Shown here one piece after another: positions 45,501-58,653 of a stretch of DNA of 64,000 nucleotides. The stretch's first letter is position 1, and each line of letters opens with the position of its first letter. The position numbers were made by a program, and so were the translations under genes. Below the pieces are notes generated by a model that saw nothing but the letters and a program-made list of their open reading frames with translations, did no database searches and was not told the DNA's origin. This DNA is from Lampris incognitus. Its lineage: Eukaryota; Chordata; Actinopteri; Lampriformes; Lampridae. The stretch spans positions 23,616,895 through 23,680,894 of the forward strand of contig NC_079224.1 of NCBI RefSeq assembly GCF_029633865.1, given 5' to 3'.

Positions 45501-47419
45501 TAGCACTGGTAAACAGAGCCTATTTCCCCAAGACTGAGCCTCATCTGTTGGAGTTGCTCTGTCTTAAACCACTTCTGTAGTATCTCACGGCCATAGAGAT
45601 GCCTTTAGTGGTGGAGAAGATTGACCTGTACAGAGCTCCTCTTATCTAAAGACCACGGCCCGGCCTGAAGAGCTCTCCTTAAAGCCTTTAGACTGGGACC
45701 TTTGGGAGCCCTCGACAATAAGCCTTCTTCAGCGCAGTGAAAGTGACAGCATGGTCCCACCTCCTCCGCGCCACTAAACCTTCTGCTGGATAAACAAGAG
45801 GAAGGTCCTTTATGAAGATGGAGAGGACCACAAAGAGAGGAGCCATTGAGACACTGAGGGGCCAGCCTTTGTTTTTGTGCTTCAGGGGCCCTTCTTAAAA
45901 GCCATCCTGACAGGGGAGGCTCTACTTTGTCTTTAGGTCCCCCGCTTTGTTGATTTGCTCTCTGTTGGGCCAAAACAGAGACGTAAGCTTAATTGACTGT
46001 TATCATTTACAGAAGGAAAATAGTTTTTTATGATTACTGGGGTAAGTGAGATGTGTGGGAGAGTTTTTTTTTACATGGTTTACCATTGTGATATTCCAGT
46101 TTTGGAAAAAAAAACAAAGCAATCAGTAAAATTTGTGTGTGATAGTTTATTTTCATAGCAAGTTGTATTGTTTTCGCCGTCAAAATATACACAACAAATT
46201 CCTCCTGTCGCTCAGCTTCTTGAGAAGAAAGGTCAAGTATGAATAATGGTAGTACCTGTTATTCCTATTATCTATCCTAACCCCTGAAATTCCATGAATA
46301 TAAAATTAGCAACAACAAAAAAGTGATGGATTGCGCAATTTTGTTCGCCTCTCGCGGCGCCACCATTTGATGATGTCAAAAGGAGGCCCTGCTCGTCTGC
46401 TAATGGCCTGCCCGGTTTGTTGATGGGATGCCAGATTTAGGGCAACACGCTGTTGGAAATGCCTCGTCCTGTGAGTCTGAATAAGGGGCACCTGTGACCT
46501 CTGGTCAAGCTCTCCCTGCAGCCTGCTGCGTGAGCCCCGTGCTGGCACAGTCAGCCCTTTCGCAGGGCCGCTAAATGGACAGTGCTGCAACTTCACTCCC
46601 AACGTGGTGCTGCTGCTAAGCTGATCAGATCCTGTGTGCAAACACACACTTCCTGAGAGAAAACGAGAAAGGATGCAAATCCCCTTAAATCAGATTTCCA
46701 GTCCCTTTTGTAGAGCCTAGTGAAGGGTTTAGATCGTTTCAAAAGTAAAATGTTAACGTAACGCCTAGTAGAGACACAGATAAATACATTTCTACACAGG
46801 ACACCTGAAAAACTAGCTGCGAGAATATTTAAACTGCATTTTATCACAGAGAGACGTAGATGATCGCTATATCATACGCAGTCCGACCCTCATATTGGCC
46901 CAGCTCTTTCGTTTTGTTCACATCATGCCCACTACAGTCATTCCTACTGTTATTAGACAACTCATGATGTGAACAGCCAAACATGTTTGCACAGGTCTGA
47001 GAATAATACCGCTCCCCCTTCCCCCTCTCATTCAAACTCTGTTGTAGATGAGACTAAGATAAGATACTGGGACCTGGGAGATCCTGGGAGAAAGGTTTTG
47101 ATGGGAGAAATGACACATCAAGTCACATCGGAGCCAAATTACTTTCAAATATTTTCAGGACAATGTATCAATCTTGCTCTGTGAAGATCTTTTCAAGATG
47201 TTTGTTAATCCGATGAGGAAAATAATTTGCAGCATAATAACAAAGAATGACAGAACAACCAAAGAGGTCAAGACAATCTCACAATGTCCTTTAAACAGAA
47301 AAGCAAATGTGTGTAAACGTCACTCGAGTATATTAAAAAAATTTTTTTACATATCATACAAAAATAAGTACTATTGCAAAATTGTCCTGTGTTTCAATAC
47401 AAGTCAATTCCAGTGGACT
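42502..47419. other. Intergenic region with possible conserved non-coding blocks; her 3' flank
   Basis: I see no exons. Blocks at about 45120-45320, 45590-45970 and 46350-46610 are balanced in base content, lack repeats and look unlike the decayed DNA of 1-33 kb, so they are candidates for conserved elements (inference only). Short G runs lie at 43000-43010 and 45359-45366. A TTTATT near 46147 (AATAAA on the minus strand) could end the her-type transcript, giving a 3' UTR of about 1.3 kb. Confidence 0.4.
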
Positions 47420-49037
47420 CTACCATGGTCTCCACACGGAGTCCGAGGTGCCTGGAGGAGGCGCAACAGGTGACATGGCCGCTGCCAGTGCTGGGAGACT
47501 GCTCTGTACGCTCATTAAGGGCGTAAAGGCTGTGCTTGGAATGAGGAGCGCAAACTGTCCATCCGGTGTCGGCATAACCTTGAATCCACTGTACATCTTA
47601 ACCGCTTCTGGAGGAACAGCCACCGCTGAGCCATTTTTACAAGGCACCCCGTTCACCTGCGGCAACGCACCTGGAATCGGTCCAAGCACCGACGGATGCA
47701 ATGTGTAGATGGGGACCTGGCGCTGGGCTGAGAGGTTCACGCTGTTCATCTGGGACATGCAGCCAGCCAAGTGGCTGAGGAGACGAGTCCTCACCTCCGT
47801 GTTCACGCCTTCACAACTCGAGAGAAAACGGGTAACCTCTCCGACACACTCGTTGAACCCGGCCTTGTATTTACTCAGGATGGAGGGGTCTGTGTTGACA
47901 GCAGCTATCGAAGAAAACAGACAGGGCTCTAGTCAGGCCATAAAAAAAAACACAAACACACTGTACTTGATAATTATACTAAAACTTGTAGCTTAGTGGA
48001 AGGATCTTCAAATAATGGGTATTTCAGAACAGACAGTGGTGTGTATGAAACTATTTTGTTCCTAAGGTAACAGCTAATTGGTTTCTTTGAATACCCTTCA
48101 GTCATGACTTTTTGGACCTTTCATTTGGGGGGGGGGTAGGTCGAACGACCCACCCAACCCCCCCCCCCTCTGGCTACACCCCTGTATCATCCATCAGAGG
48201 ATATTTAAGATAAGACTTATAATCTTTAAACATGGCCTAATGTAGCTATTATCTTTTCTATCTCGGTGGAAATGTGGATTCGGAGTTTATATGCAAGCCT
48301 TGCTAAAGCAATAAACCTTAATTTGGAGGACTTATCTTTTAAGTGCTGAGCACTTCAGGAGCACTTTTCGACTAATTGTATATTTATCTGCTTGTGATTT
48401 TTTTAATTTGCTTCTTCTAATGTTTGAACTGCATTTCCATGAAAGGAGCTACATAAAGTTTATTACTATCCTCACTAATATTATTATTATTGTTATTATT
48501 ATCATTATTATGTGTTCTAGAGGGGAGAAAATGGGGCCAATCTGAATCCATCCATCCAGGAATTTGCGTGCACACACCGGTGTTAAATCCAGACATCTTG
48601 CATACCAGTCATTTGAAGTCGCTGCAGGCTCCTGAGGTGTTTCACAGTCATCTCAAGGATGTCCGCCTTTTCAAGTTTGGAATGTCTTGAGCTCTGAACA
48701 GGAAGGAAAAATAGTTCAGAAATGACTGAAGGTTTGCTTTTTAAAACAACAACATAAAAAAACTGTATTGAATCTAATTGAATTTATAAGGAAACTATGT
48801 TTAGGGTGAAATCAAATAAAAAGTAAAAGCTGTGCATGCCCTCACGTCTTTCTTGAGCGCGTCCAGGATGAGAGTCTTCAGCTGCCCGAGGCTCTCGTTG
48901 ATGCGCGCCCGTCTCCTCTTTTCCATGATGGGCTTGGAGGACTTGAAGCGCAAACAAAAACACCAATACTTGTAAGGCTTTAAGACTAACTTCAAATCGA
49001 AACAACAGTTGTAGGTAAAAACAAACAAATACCCCCC

Positions 49038-49103
<66 letters not shown>

Positions 49104-49225
49104 GGGATGCTACCTACCTTTCTACTCTCGGAAAACGCTCTGGGTTTTGCGGGCGTTGCGTCGGCACTCGTCGGAGTGGCAGCGACGGAGGACGGCGACG
49201 TCCTTTCAAAAGTACCGGCTGGCAT
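47420..49225 (-). CDS. her6: Hes1/her-type bHLH-Orange-WRPW transcriptional repressor, 258 aa
   Basis: Coding exons are 49118-49225, 48846-48941, 48606-48693 and 47420-47904; junctions are GT/AG with matching phases, 258 aa in all. Hes/Her proteins bind N- and E-boxes as dimers and recruit Groucho/TLE, acting as Notch effectors and oscillators. Exon 1 encodes [20 protein letters not shown]. Exon 2 has the basic region [20 protein letters not shown] with the Hes-type proline position replaced as in Hes1 kin (R-R-A-R-I-N-E-S). Exon 3 completes helix 2 ([20 protein letters not shown]). Exon 4 has the Orange domain ([33 protein letters not shown]) and ends in WRPW. The layout is that of HES1. The middle and C-terminal part is shorter and unlike zebrafish her6 or her9 as I remember them, so the exact orthologue (her6/hes1 versus a lineage copy) is open. 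Confidence 0.85.
49038..49100 (+). repeat. (CA)n microsatellite in intron 1 of the her-type gene
   Basis: A CA run of about 60 bp, 18 bp downstream of the exon 1 donor site on the minus strand. Confidence 0.95.
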
Positions 49226-49439
49226 CTTCAGCCCGTCACCGACAGTGGTCGCTGGGAAGTTTTGTGCTGGTTAGAGCAGCTTTCTCTGCATCCGTGGGGG
49301 GGGGGACAAAAAAACAAAAACAATGAAAGAGTTGTAGTAATGAATACGCAACGCTACACCAAACTGCCCACCTGGGGTGAGTTTACAGATTATAAGTGCT
49401 GAAATGTGGTCGTGTGAACACTGAGCGGGGTAACACACC

Positions 49440-49610
49440 TACTCCGCCCCGTTACGTCCCCTCCGCGCCTATTTATATACAGACCGAGGCTGCACGCGAA
49501 CGGCTCGTGGGAGAGCTCCGCTCGTTATGGCCGAGACGTGACGTTCCGCCAATAAGCGCGCAGGACGCGTTTCCGGGGGGGGCTTCTATTGGCTTCCTGT
49601 CACGACAAGA
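49440..49610 (-). promoter_or_regulatory. Probable promoter of the her-type gene
   Basis: On the minus strand a TATA-like TATATAAATA lies at 49470-49479, about 245 bp upstream of the ATG. CCAAT-type motifs sit at 49549-49553 (CCAAT on plus) and 49588-49592 (ATTGG). CTCGTGGGA at 49504-49512 holds a TGGGA core, as in RBPJ/Notch sites, overlapping an N-box-like CACGAG. A second N-box-like CACGAC lies at 49601-49606, and a CRE-like TGACGT at 49539-49544. Autorepression through N-boxes and Notch/RBPJ input are known for HES1; here they are inferred from motifs only. Confidence 0.5.
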
Positions 49611-49830
49611 AACCCGCACTCCCAATTATTTGGTACGCGTTAACTATCATTTACCTGGTGTTTTAAAGCATTTTGTGACCCGCTTTTGAAAAGGGCTCTA
49701 CAGATAAAGTTTATCGACGTTATTTTTCTTATTATTTGTAGAGGCACGTGTCGCTGACTGAAATATTTCAATATTTCAAAGTAGCTAAACAAATACGCCT
49801 TTCGTCAACTCGCTCCAAGACGTGTAAATT

Positions 49831-49867
49831 TCTCACTCACTCACTCACTCACTCACTCACTCACTCA

Positions 49868-49931
<64 letters not shown>
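49831..49931 (+). repeat. Compound (ACTC)n(CA)n microsatellite
   Basis: About nine ACTC units, then about 30 CA units, with a clean transition at about 49871. Confidence 0.96.
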
Positions 49932-49933
<2 letters not shown>

Positions 49934-52900
49934 GTGGATGCAGCTGGGGGTCAGTGAGTGCCTCGAGGTGGTCGATAAACCACATACACTCTGACATACG
50001 CCAGGCCTGATGTCTGGTGCAGTTAGGGGGAAATCTACAGCCTGCCATCCCGACACACTCGACTATTCACCTCCTTGTCTTCCTTATCTGATAATTGAGG
50101 GCAGAAAGCAATCAGAGAGAGACGCTTACTTCCATGGCACGCCCAGTTACAGACCCCATTACCTGAAGGTCATCATTTTGGAAAGCTAAAATATGGAGCA
50201 GTTAGTTTCTGAAAGTTTTGTGTGCTGAGTTTTTTTGGAATAGGGTCACCTTTTTGGAATTGTGGGAGTTTCATTTACTGCAAGGGACTAATGAATGACC
50301 TACATTAAGCGGTAGACTATATAGGCAGGCCACATATGGCTCTGCACTGCAATATGTGTATACAACATGACCTTCAAGAGTTGCATCCATGTGACAGTCA
50401 TGCTGTGTGCTGAAACAACGAAACAGAACGACTTCAGTTAGTGTAAGGCTAGTGAATATGCGTTGCTCCCGAGTCTAAGAGCATACAAACTTGTGCAAAC
50501 ACTACACAGTAAATCTTAAAAGATTGTGTAGACAGATGTCAAATTGAATCAACAAAAATAGTGACACTCTAGAATTATTTAATTCCACTGATTGCCAGCA
50601 TCCGCTGTTTACATACCCCGTTGGCAGCTACATGATAATGAGTGGATAATGTATGTGTTTTACTAACATAGAGACTCTCTTTTCATCAAACACTTCTTAA
50701 AAGCGGAAGCAATGAGTAAGATAATGAAACCGAGATCAATGGAGTGATGTTCTAGTTACCAAACAAAATGTGAAATACGCATTTATAAAGCTCAAGATAA
50801 GATAAAGGTTTTGTCTTTCAAACTTTCAACCCAAACATTGATAAATAGCAGTGTGGTTAACAACAATTATCATGTATCATCTTTCTTAGAAAATCCTTTT
50901 AACTACTTATGCAGTGTAAACCGTCACCATTGGGGAAAAAAAGTTAGCGTATTTGGTCGGATAATGTTTGTGTAGTTGCTCCGTTGACTGGTTTACTGAC
51001 AGACGTTTCTGCCTGATAGAGCTCCAGAGAGTCTCTGTTTCCATCTGGTACAGGTTTATCATCAGACTTCTCCATCCTCCTTGATAGACTTCAGATGTCC
51101 TTCCTAATGCCCCTAAAGCCTCAGAGGTGAAATGACCCAAAGAGCCAGGTCATGGTTTGTACCCACAGAATGGGGCTTTTTCAATTAAATCTGGCGGTGA
51201 TCTGCCTCATCGCAACTGTCAAGGAGAAGAACTATCAATGTAAAAACATTGTTTTTCCTTTATACGATCTAAAAGAGAAGCTATGGGGCCAGAAACATTG
51301 TCAATGTTAAGACCACTCGGTCTTTTTTACAGCAAAGGTTTTCCCTCAGAGAGAAAATAAGAGTTGAGTTGGCAATGCTTTGACACTTTCTGGGGTTTTG
51401 CACAGAAGCATACTGTGCAAAAACATAAAATATTTTTACAAAATTACTAGAGTCAAAATCAATAAGACATGTTGCATGTTGCATCTATGGTCTTCCAGAT
51501 GTACTAACAAATATATCCACTAACATGTATGCTGACCAATTTAACTCATGTCAATGCAAAGGGCATGTGCTTAATATGGTCCAGACTGACAGCCGACTCC
51601 CTTTGTATTACAACATATAGAAACATGCACAGCTGTCAATGGTGTCATATTTTCTGATTTTTTTTCCCTAACAGTTCATATCAAATGGACAAGATGTCAA
51701 AATGAGAGGCTTAACATGCTAGCGTTTATTTCTGTGCGGAGAGAACGCTGATTAGATGAGGATTGGATCACAAAAAATGTCTTATCAGTTCTGTTTTCAG
51801 GTCTGGCACTAATTGGCTTTTATTGTTGCTGGTGATTTCAAATGGTAATTTATAGCACGCTCCTGATCTGTATCAGTGTGGGACCAAAGGGGTGGAGGAA
51901 ATAACCTAACATAGACACCGTCTGACACGGGATGGTTGAGAAAGCTATCGGAGGCCAACATGTGTTTGATAAGCCTTAACTGAAAGAAGCTGGAAGCAGG
52001 AGGTCTTATACGTCATTTTGGACTACAAAGGCTTGTGCCCCTGGGGATATGTTTGCTTAATTATGTGACCCATTTAAACTCAGGCAATCACAGGCGCACT
52101 CCTACAGGAGGACAAATTTGACCCGTGACGGAAGCGGCAACGAATTGTCAACAGGCACAACAGGTTGTTGCTGTGAATGGCTGCCCGTTGTGGATGTCTC
52201 TGGGTGGCTACTCGCCAGTTACCATGTACACTTCTCTCTCTATAATTACCTGGTTGACAATTCTGCCCCCCCCCTCCTTATTCTACCTTCCCAGTCTACA
52301 TTGCATTAAAGCCGGCGGGCAGTGAAATGACCATCCTCATCATCAAATACAGAGAAGGCTTCCCTTTCAACTGCCCGTATGAAAACGTCTCATGCCAGAT
52401 GGGGGGGGGGGGGGGCGGACAGAGGCGACCACTTAAACATCTCATCCAGGGCTCCGCTTGCTCTTCACACCACCCCTCTCCCTTTGAATTCCCCCCTCCC
52501 TCCCTCCATCCCTCCCATAGCAACTCCCAGTCCTCTCCCCGCCCGCCTTTTGTCCCCCCTCCCCAACAGGAGTTTCTGCTCCAGAAGCCTTAGACAAGGC
52601 TTCCATTAATTGCGGGCCTGTGTGGAATACACACGGGACAATGGGCCCAACAGAGTGTCCGGCCCCCAGACAAGGCTGGAAACAAGTGATACAGGAATCC
52701 GGCAGAATAGAATCGTCCTGGCTGATGTCACTGAATACATTTACCTACCTCAGAGCGCATTCACTCCACGCTTTGTTTTATTTGAACAAAAAAAAAAAGA
52801 AGAAAAAAGAAAGACGGAGGGGTGGTGGCGGCATCAATGGAGGAGGGGGGGGCTCGAGGATGGGAAATAACCGGTTGCCATGACAACCCGCTGAATCAAA

Positions 52901-55900
52901 AATATGGTTGAATTTACTGGAGGCATAGATGTAAAAAGAGTAGGGGGCATAAGATTAAACCCTAAGCGAGATAAGAGGAGGCTGAAAACAGCTGGGGTTT
53001 TTTTTCTGAGTTTATTCAACCCTGTATATACGGCAATGAAGAATGGCTAAAGAGATGGGAGATTAGGAGACTCATCCAGACTCGTGTTTGTCAACAACAA
53101 CCTGAGCGGCTTCACGTCAGCTAATTCCAAGTCAGAGGACCAGAGGGAGCCATGCTTTGCTGTGTTAAGTGAAGCTGCGGAGGATGGGGGGAGCATAGCA
53201 ACTGGTATTTCTTAGTTACTAGGAGCATAACAACCTGCCATCTGTCACCTAACGTGGGCTCTTTCTTAAAAAAGCCAGCATTTAGACCTTCAACTTGGAG
53301 GCAAAGGCAATGAGACTGAAGTCTTATTGAACTACGGGTCTCCCCTTTGAAAGGGACTCCAGTCAACGCCTTATCCCTCATCAAATTGAAAAACGCTTTT
53401 AGAGTTTCTAAGAGAGGCCTCACATTTAATTTTTAAAACCCAGACATGAAAGTGTTTCTAAACCACATTCAGCAGTGGAAACTCTTTAAAGGACTAGTTA
53501 ACATGTAGATTATATGCATTTTGGTGCATTGTTAAAGCATCTAAGTGTATTTACATGTTAATATGTTCAGGGATACCATCGTCCTGAAAAGGTGTTGGGG
53601 GAAGGTTGGATGACTGTGATGTTTCTCTCTGTGCACCATGGGAATGTGATTTCTTTGTACCATCAAGGTTCAAACACATTCCTGTAAGGCCATGGATATT
53701 ATGAGAATGGGCTGAAAACAGAAAAACAACATCGAACCTGCGCATTCTAATGGTTTAAACTGAGATCCCCGGTAGCTGCTGTCAGTGAGGATATCAGTAT
53801 ATTTCACATAAGCAGAACCTAAAGGGTGATCCTATTTTTCCCGCTTTTTTGCCTTTATGCCAAAAAGCCTGTCACACAACAAAGGGCCTGCTGATGCAGT
53901 AGCATGGGGTGCTTATCCAAGTCCATATCCACAAGTGTGTTTGAGTTAGGATTTATGAATGTGGAGATGGGCCATTCTTGCCTCTCAAGATGACTCACAA
54001 GACTGCCGTTTTGGCCACTTATGCTGTGAAAGCAGCCTGGGGGATGCCCTTTCAGCACTTGAGGACCTCTGGCTGAGTCCCCTTCACTTGGGAGATCAGC
54101 CTCACTTGGGAAAGTGTCCCTGCTCTTTTTGGGAAGCTGTCCTGAGGGATGGCGCGCTCCTTGTCCCAGGGCTTCCCTTCTTCACCTGCCGGCTTAGTGC
54201 TCATCACTTATGCACATAATCCCTGGTTAGTGCATGTGATCCACCAGCCCAGGCCTGGGCCCCTGGCCCCCGAAGCCTCCCCTGCTCACATGCTTGCTGG
54301 GTGGCTCCTGGGTGGCCATGGCAACTCTCATCTTCTCATGACAGTTAGGCCTCCATCGTGGCTCTAAGTCCCTCTTCAGTCTCTGTGCGTCTTTTTCTGT
54401 CCACAGCTTTCTGTCTCCTAAAGCCGTCCTCTTGTTTGTCTGTTTCTGTATCCACTGGTCTCTCTCTCTCTTCTCTGCTTTTCTCGCGGTTCGGCTGTTC
54501 CCATGCTTTTCCCATGCCGAGCCTGAGAATCTGGTAAACTCTCAGCCAGCTGTAAGCCACAATACAGCACCGACTCCCAGCATATAAACCTGTGTCGCTG
54601 CCATGTTCAGTCAAAAAACACTGTGGTATCAAGTCTGGAGAAGTCATCACCGCAGAGGGATAAAGAGTAGCCCAGATGAAGGTCCAGCATTATTGTATTG
54701 CAAGTCTGATATGTAAAACAAGTTTGTGAGAAACACCGTTCTGTGTGGTCACTCCAGGTGCAGGTCATGTTACCACCTAGGGCAAACTTTCAGCCCTAAG
54801 TACAAGTTTGTTTTAAAATGTTGAATTGGACAAGGGCCGTTAGGGGAGAGAGGGAGGCTGCCCTACATGGTTACATGGCCCCACACTAACAAGTGTCATA
54901 GTGATATGAGCCGGCCCTCCCCCTTATGTGAACGCCATGTGAGAGGCGTCTCTATCCCTGCCCCTGCCACCTCCGCACAAGGCCCTCCATTGACTTCTAA
55001 CCTGTCGAGGGACGAGGGGAGACAAAGGGGTGCAGGGCGGGGCCCATCCCTCCGACAAGCCTGTGAACAAACGCTAACACGGCTGCAACTGTCCACCCCC
55101 TGAATCACTGAATTTATTGACCAACCACAGAGCCCATTCAGGGTTGGGAGGACTGATAAAGGAAGCGAACAGGGATGCCATAAAAGCCTGGGGAAGGAGA
55201 CCATGCTAAGCGACAGGAGGGAGGAGGAAGGCTTTGTGTCTGTCTGCTGGGTCACAGACCTTAGCAGGCCTTCCACCAGACATGGGTGCCTTTGTGTTAT
55301 CTGTAAAATGAGGCCAACCGTAAGTGAGCATCAGGTGGGCCATGTGTCCCGACTATTAATCAGGGCGATGGCCTTATGACTGTCCGACAATACCAAACAG
55401 AGGGTTTACGGGAGGGAATGACTTCTGCGATCAAACTCTTGTTAGAGTTGTGCAAGCATGCGTTTGTTTTAAGAGCAGCACTGGAAGACTCTTTGAGCTG
55501 AAGAGATGTTGAGGTAGAACCCAAATTTTTCTTGCGATGCCTCAAGTTTACTGGCGACCGTTACAGAAGCAAACGTCCTGTCGTCCAACACTTCTTTCCA
55601 TTAGGCATCGCGGAGCCAGCCCATATTCTGTGCGGGAGTGATTGTTAAATAAGTAAACAAAGAATGTGTGCATACGGGCACAAGTCTCCAAAGTACAAGA
55701 CATGAACAAAAAAACAAACGTATGTGTAAAAGAGAGAAGCGATAGAGTCCAAAATGTGTGAAATAAAGCGAGTCTGCACACAAGCTTGAGAAAGCCTTTC
55801 TGGCGGAGTGACTGGCTGTGAGAGAAAAAAAAGTGTGTGTTTTGGGTTCTTTATGTCTTTCTACCAGTCTCCATCTGTTGCTCTGCCAATACAAAAGGAA

Positions 55901-57309
55901 TACAGCACGGAGTACACAAAAACCCATATTGCTTTGTGGAGAGGCAACACTATCCAGAAAACTACATCGCAAACACGGATCGAAAGCATGACATCCTGGC
56001 TCCGTACACATCGCTGTTTACTGAAGAGATGATCCCCACGAGAAGACACACACATGAATTCATGATGCCTCCTCATCCTCATCATGAATATTCCCAAACA
56101 GGCTCTTCCCTCATCTGTGGGAGACTCCTTTCACTGGGCAGAGCCAATGACCCCTTTTCCCTCATTCACAGCCTCCCCTAAATCCACCCATTCACTGCCT
56201 ATAGGCCCTGATCTCCACATGAAATGATACCCCTTCTTTCTCCTCCACTCTCGCGCCTTTAAGCGCCCATATGCCAGGCAGCGAGGAGGCTGGGAAAGCC
56301 TATAATTGATCAGTAAGACCAGGCTGAAAAAGTGTGACCAGGGTCAGCCCCCCACGAAGCATGCAAGAGTGGCTCAATATACAGGCGTATTCTGAAATGT
56401 AATGGGACGTCTACAGAGCAAACACGGGGATATTTGTTGACATATACCCAAAACAAGTCGTTTTTGTTTGTTTTATTTATCTTTCTTACATGATGTAAAA
56501 TGAGACAAGAAGAAGACTGCGTCGTTCCCACAAAGTATTCCCTTGGGATTATAACATCGTTTGTGTTGGGCTGTTTAACTCGAATTCAACAGACACGTTT
56601 TCATGCGCTCACATTTATTCAGTTTCATATGCATAGGGAGGAACATGTAAATAAATCAGTATAAACAAGGTACTATAAAAACTGGATATAAAAATCAGAC
56701 GTTTAATCAACTGCCCTAAATCACGGACAGTAGAAGGTGAATCTGTGAATCTTTTTTAATGTTTTAAGATGACTCCCTTTAATAAAAAGCAGCAATATAC
56801 AGGAGGTCATGTGCGATCGCTTAATGATGTTAAATGGTGTGATTTAGCTTAGGGATCAATCCAAGTGTTTAGTTCATAGAGAAATACACATTTTGATGAG
56901 AGATCATAACTTTTGTATAATGCATCCATAATTACATACACGAAGTGAAATGTCTCATTAGTTCGCCCTCGTTCGCTCAGACGCACACACACTTCCACAC
57001 ACCGACACACAAACTAGTATATTTCGGCACCAGTGTTAATATTATAAAGATCACAAGAAAAATGTCTCTTCCACAGGAAGAACTTCACTTAGAAAGCTGT
57101 GTCAATTCTAACAGAGGAATACAGCATTAGAATGGAATGGTTTCTCTCTCTTGGAAATACAACAGTACCAGTTGCGTTAAAAGAAAAATACAAAGCTTTC
57201 ATGTTGATTGATAATAGCTTCACTCAGGTCATATGAACCTGAACAAAAAATTTCCTTGGCTCCTATTTGTTTGCAGCAGCATGTTATTGCAGAAGTTTTG
57301 TTGGTTTTT
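49932..57309. other. Gene-free interval between the her-type and atp13a3-like genes
   Basis: About 7.4 kb with no exon or transposon that I can name, a sharp contrast to 1-33 kb. The blocks 51840-52060, 53940-54340, 54880-55280, 56030-56340 and 56560-56900 look unique and slowly decaying, and are candidates for regulatory elements of the her-type gene. This is inference from texture alone. Homopolymer runs (G at 52400-52413, A at 52788-52797) and a purine-rich patch at 52790-52860 are present. Confidence 0.4.
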
Positions 57310-57485
57310 TTTGGCATCGTCTGTCTTTACTTGATAGTGATAGCAGAGAGACAGGAAAGGCAGGGGAGAGAGAGGGGATGACATGCAGCAAAGGGCCCAG
57401 GCTGGATTCGAACCCCAGGCCACTGCAGTAAGGACTCAGCCTTATGTGGTCCGCGCTCTACCAGGTGAGTAACCGGGGCACCCAA
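57310..57485 (-). mobile_element. tRNA-derived SINE, third family (C)
   Basis: In reverse: box A-like TACTCACCTGGTAGAGCGC and box B GGGGTTCGAATCC, then CCTTTGCTGCATGTCATCCC and CTCTCTCCCCTGCCTTTCCT, ending in a tail toward 57310. It is unlike families A and B. The anticodon-arm region is degenerate, so it is a retroposon and not a tRNA gene. Confidence 0.7.
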
Positions 57486-57974
57486 GGAATGCGTTATTCT
57501 CAGTGATATTCAATCAGTTGCTTGTGTCTTCTGGCCCTTAAAATTGTTCTTTACTGGCTTGCAAAGCTGTACCTGAATACATTTCAGACAGAGATATTAC
57601 CCGGAATGTGATGTGTTCATGTGTGTGTCCCCTGGTCACAGTAAAACTGTCTAAAACACATTGAAATATTTAACTGTTCCCTAGCACGATAACTTATTCT
57701 ACTGGTATTGGCTCAGATAGCAACAACCTATATTGTTCTTGTACAACTGCACCATTTGGGGGGGGGGGTGGATACAATCTATGGCACTTAAGAGTATGTG
57801 TCTACTAAAAGCAAAGAGTAAGTTTCTTATAAACAATTTGCATGAGAAGTCAATGATGACTTAAAAATAACAAGTTTAGTGAGTGAGTAGAGTGTCAGTG
57901 GTGTCATATGACAACATTGGTAAGACCCAGTTGTTAATGCAAATGTTGGCTGTAGTTGAATAATTTTTAATTAA

Positions 57975-58303
57975 ATCTCCTTTATTAATCCCCTTGGGGA
58001 TCTGTGAAGCTAGGAGCAGTGGGCTGCCACCTTTGCGCAGCACCCGGGGACCAACTCCAGTCCTTTTCCCATTGCCTCAGCCAGGGGCACAGACGGGAGT
58101 AGAAACCCTAACATGCATGTTTTTTTGATGATGGGGGAAACCAGAGTACCCAGAGAAAAACCACCGTAGAAACGGCGAGAACATGCAAACTCCACACAGA
58201 GGACGACCTGGGATGACCCCAAAGATTGGACAACCCCGGGGTTTGAACCCAGGACCTTCTTGCTGTGAGGCGACAGCGCTAACCACTGGGCCACCGTGCC
58301 GCC
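57975..58303 (-). mobile_element. SINE family A', same head as A with a different 3' tail
   Basis: Reading the minus strand: GGCACGGTGGCCCAGTGGTT (box A), GGGTTCAAACCCC (box B) and GTGTGGAGTTTGCATGTTCT as in family A for about 190 bp. The sequence then switches to a different 3' part (TGGAGTTGGTCCCCGGGTGC) that ends GGGATTAATAAAGGAGATTT instead of the GGATGGAT tail. It lies downstream of the atp13a3-like stop codon. Confidence 0.78.
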
Positions 58304-58653
58304 ATAGTTTGTGCTTTCCGAGCTGATGACCCAATCCTTGCTGTCTGTGAAATGCACAGGTAACCTAGCATGGATATTTGTCATTAAAGAGTGGGAAACT
58401 ATAAGTAGTTCACAATGAAGAGCAGTTTGTGCATTTGCCCTGCCTTGGTCCGTGTGGTGTTGGCTTCCACAGGGTCGGAGAAAAGTCAATGTATAGTCAA
58501 GAGCCGGGGCTTGACTTAAGGCCAAAGCTTGTTTAGGCATTTGGCCAGGGATCTCAGCTTTGTTTGACATCAAGAAAACAAATCCTACACAGGGTTAAAA
58601 TGTACAATTCTGTGGCCCTGTGAAGCTCCATAGATGCCTTGTCTGGACTGATG

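Noticed and set aside
45003-45503. 166-aa plus-strand frame
   Set aside because: Low-complexity tail over G-rich repeats, no domain, overlapped by an equally meaningless antisense frame.
48120-48195. G- and C-run pair followed by GGCTACACCCCTG, possibly a transposon end
   Set aside because: Only one end seen; the surrounding intron of the her-type gene shows no partner or duplication.
49831-49931. Regular short repeats that could look like a CRISPR array
   Set aside because: Perfect 4-bp and 2-bp tandem units without spacers; a eukaryotic microsatellite.
54345-55276. Minus-strand frames of 101 and 126 aa in the gene-free interval
   Set aside because: Compositional frames (E, R and K or S and L rich) without homologous wording or splice context.
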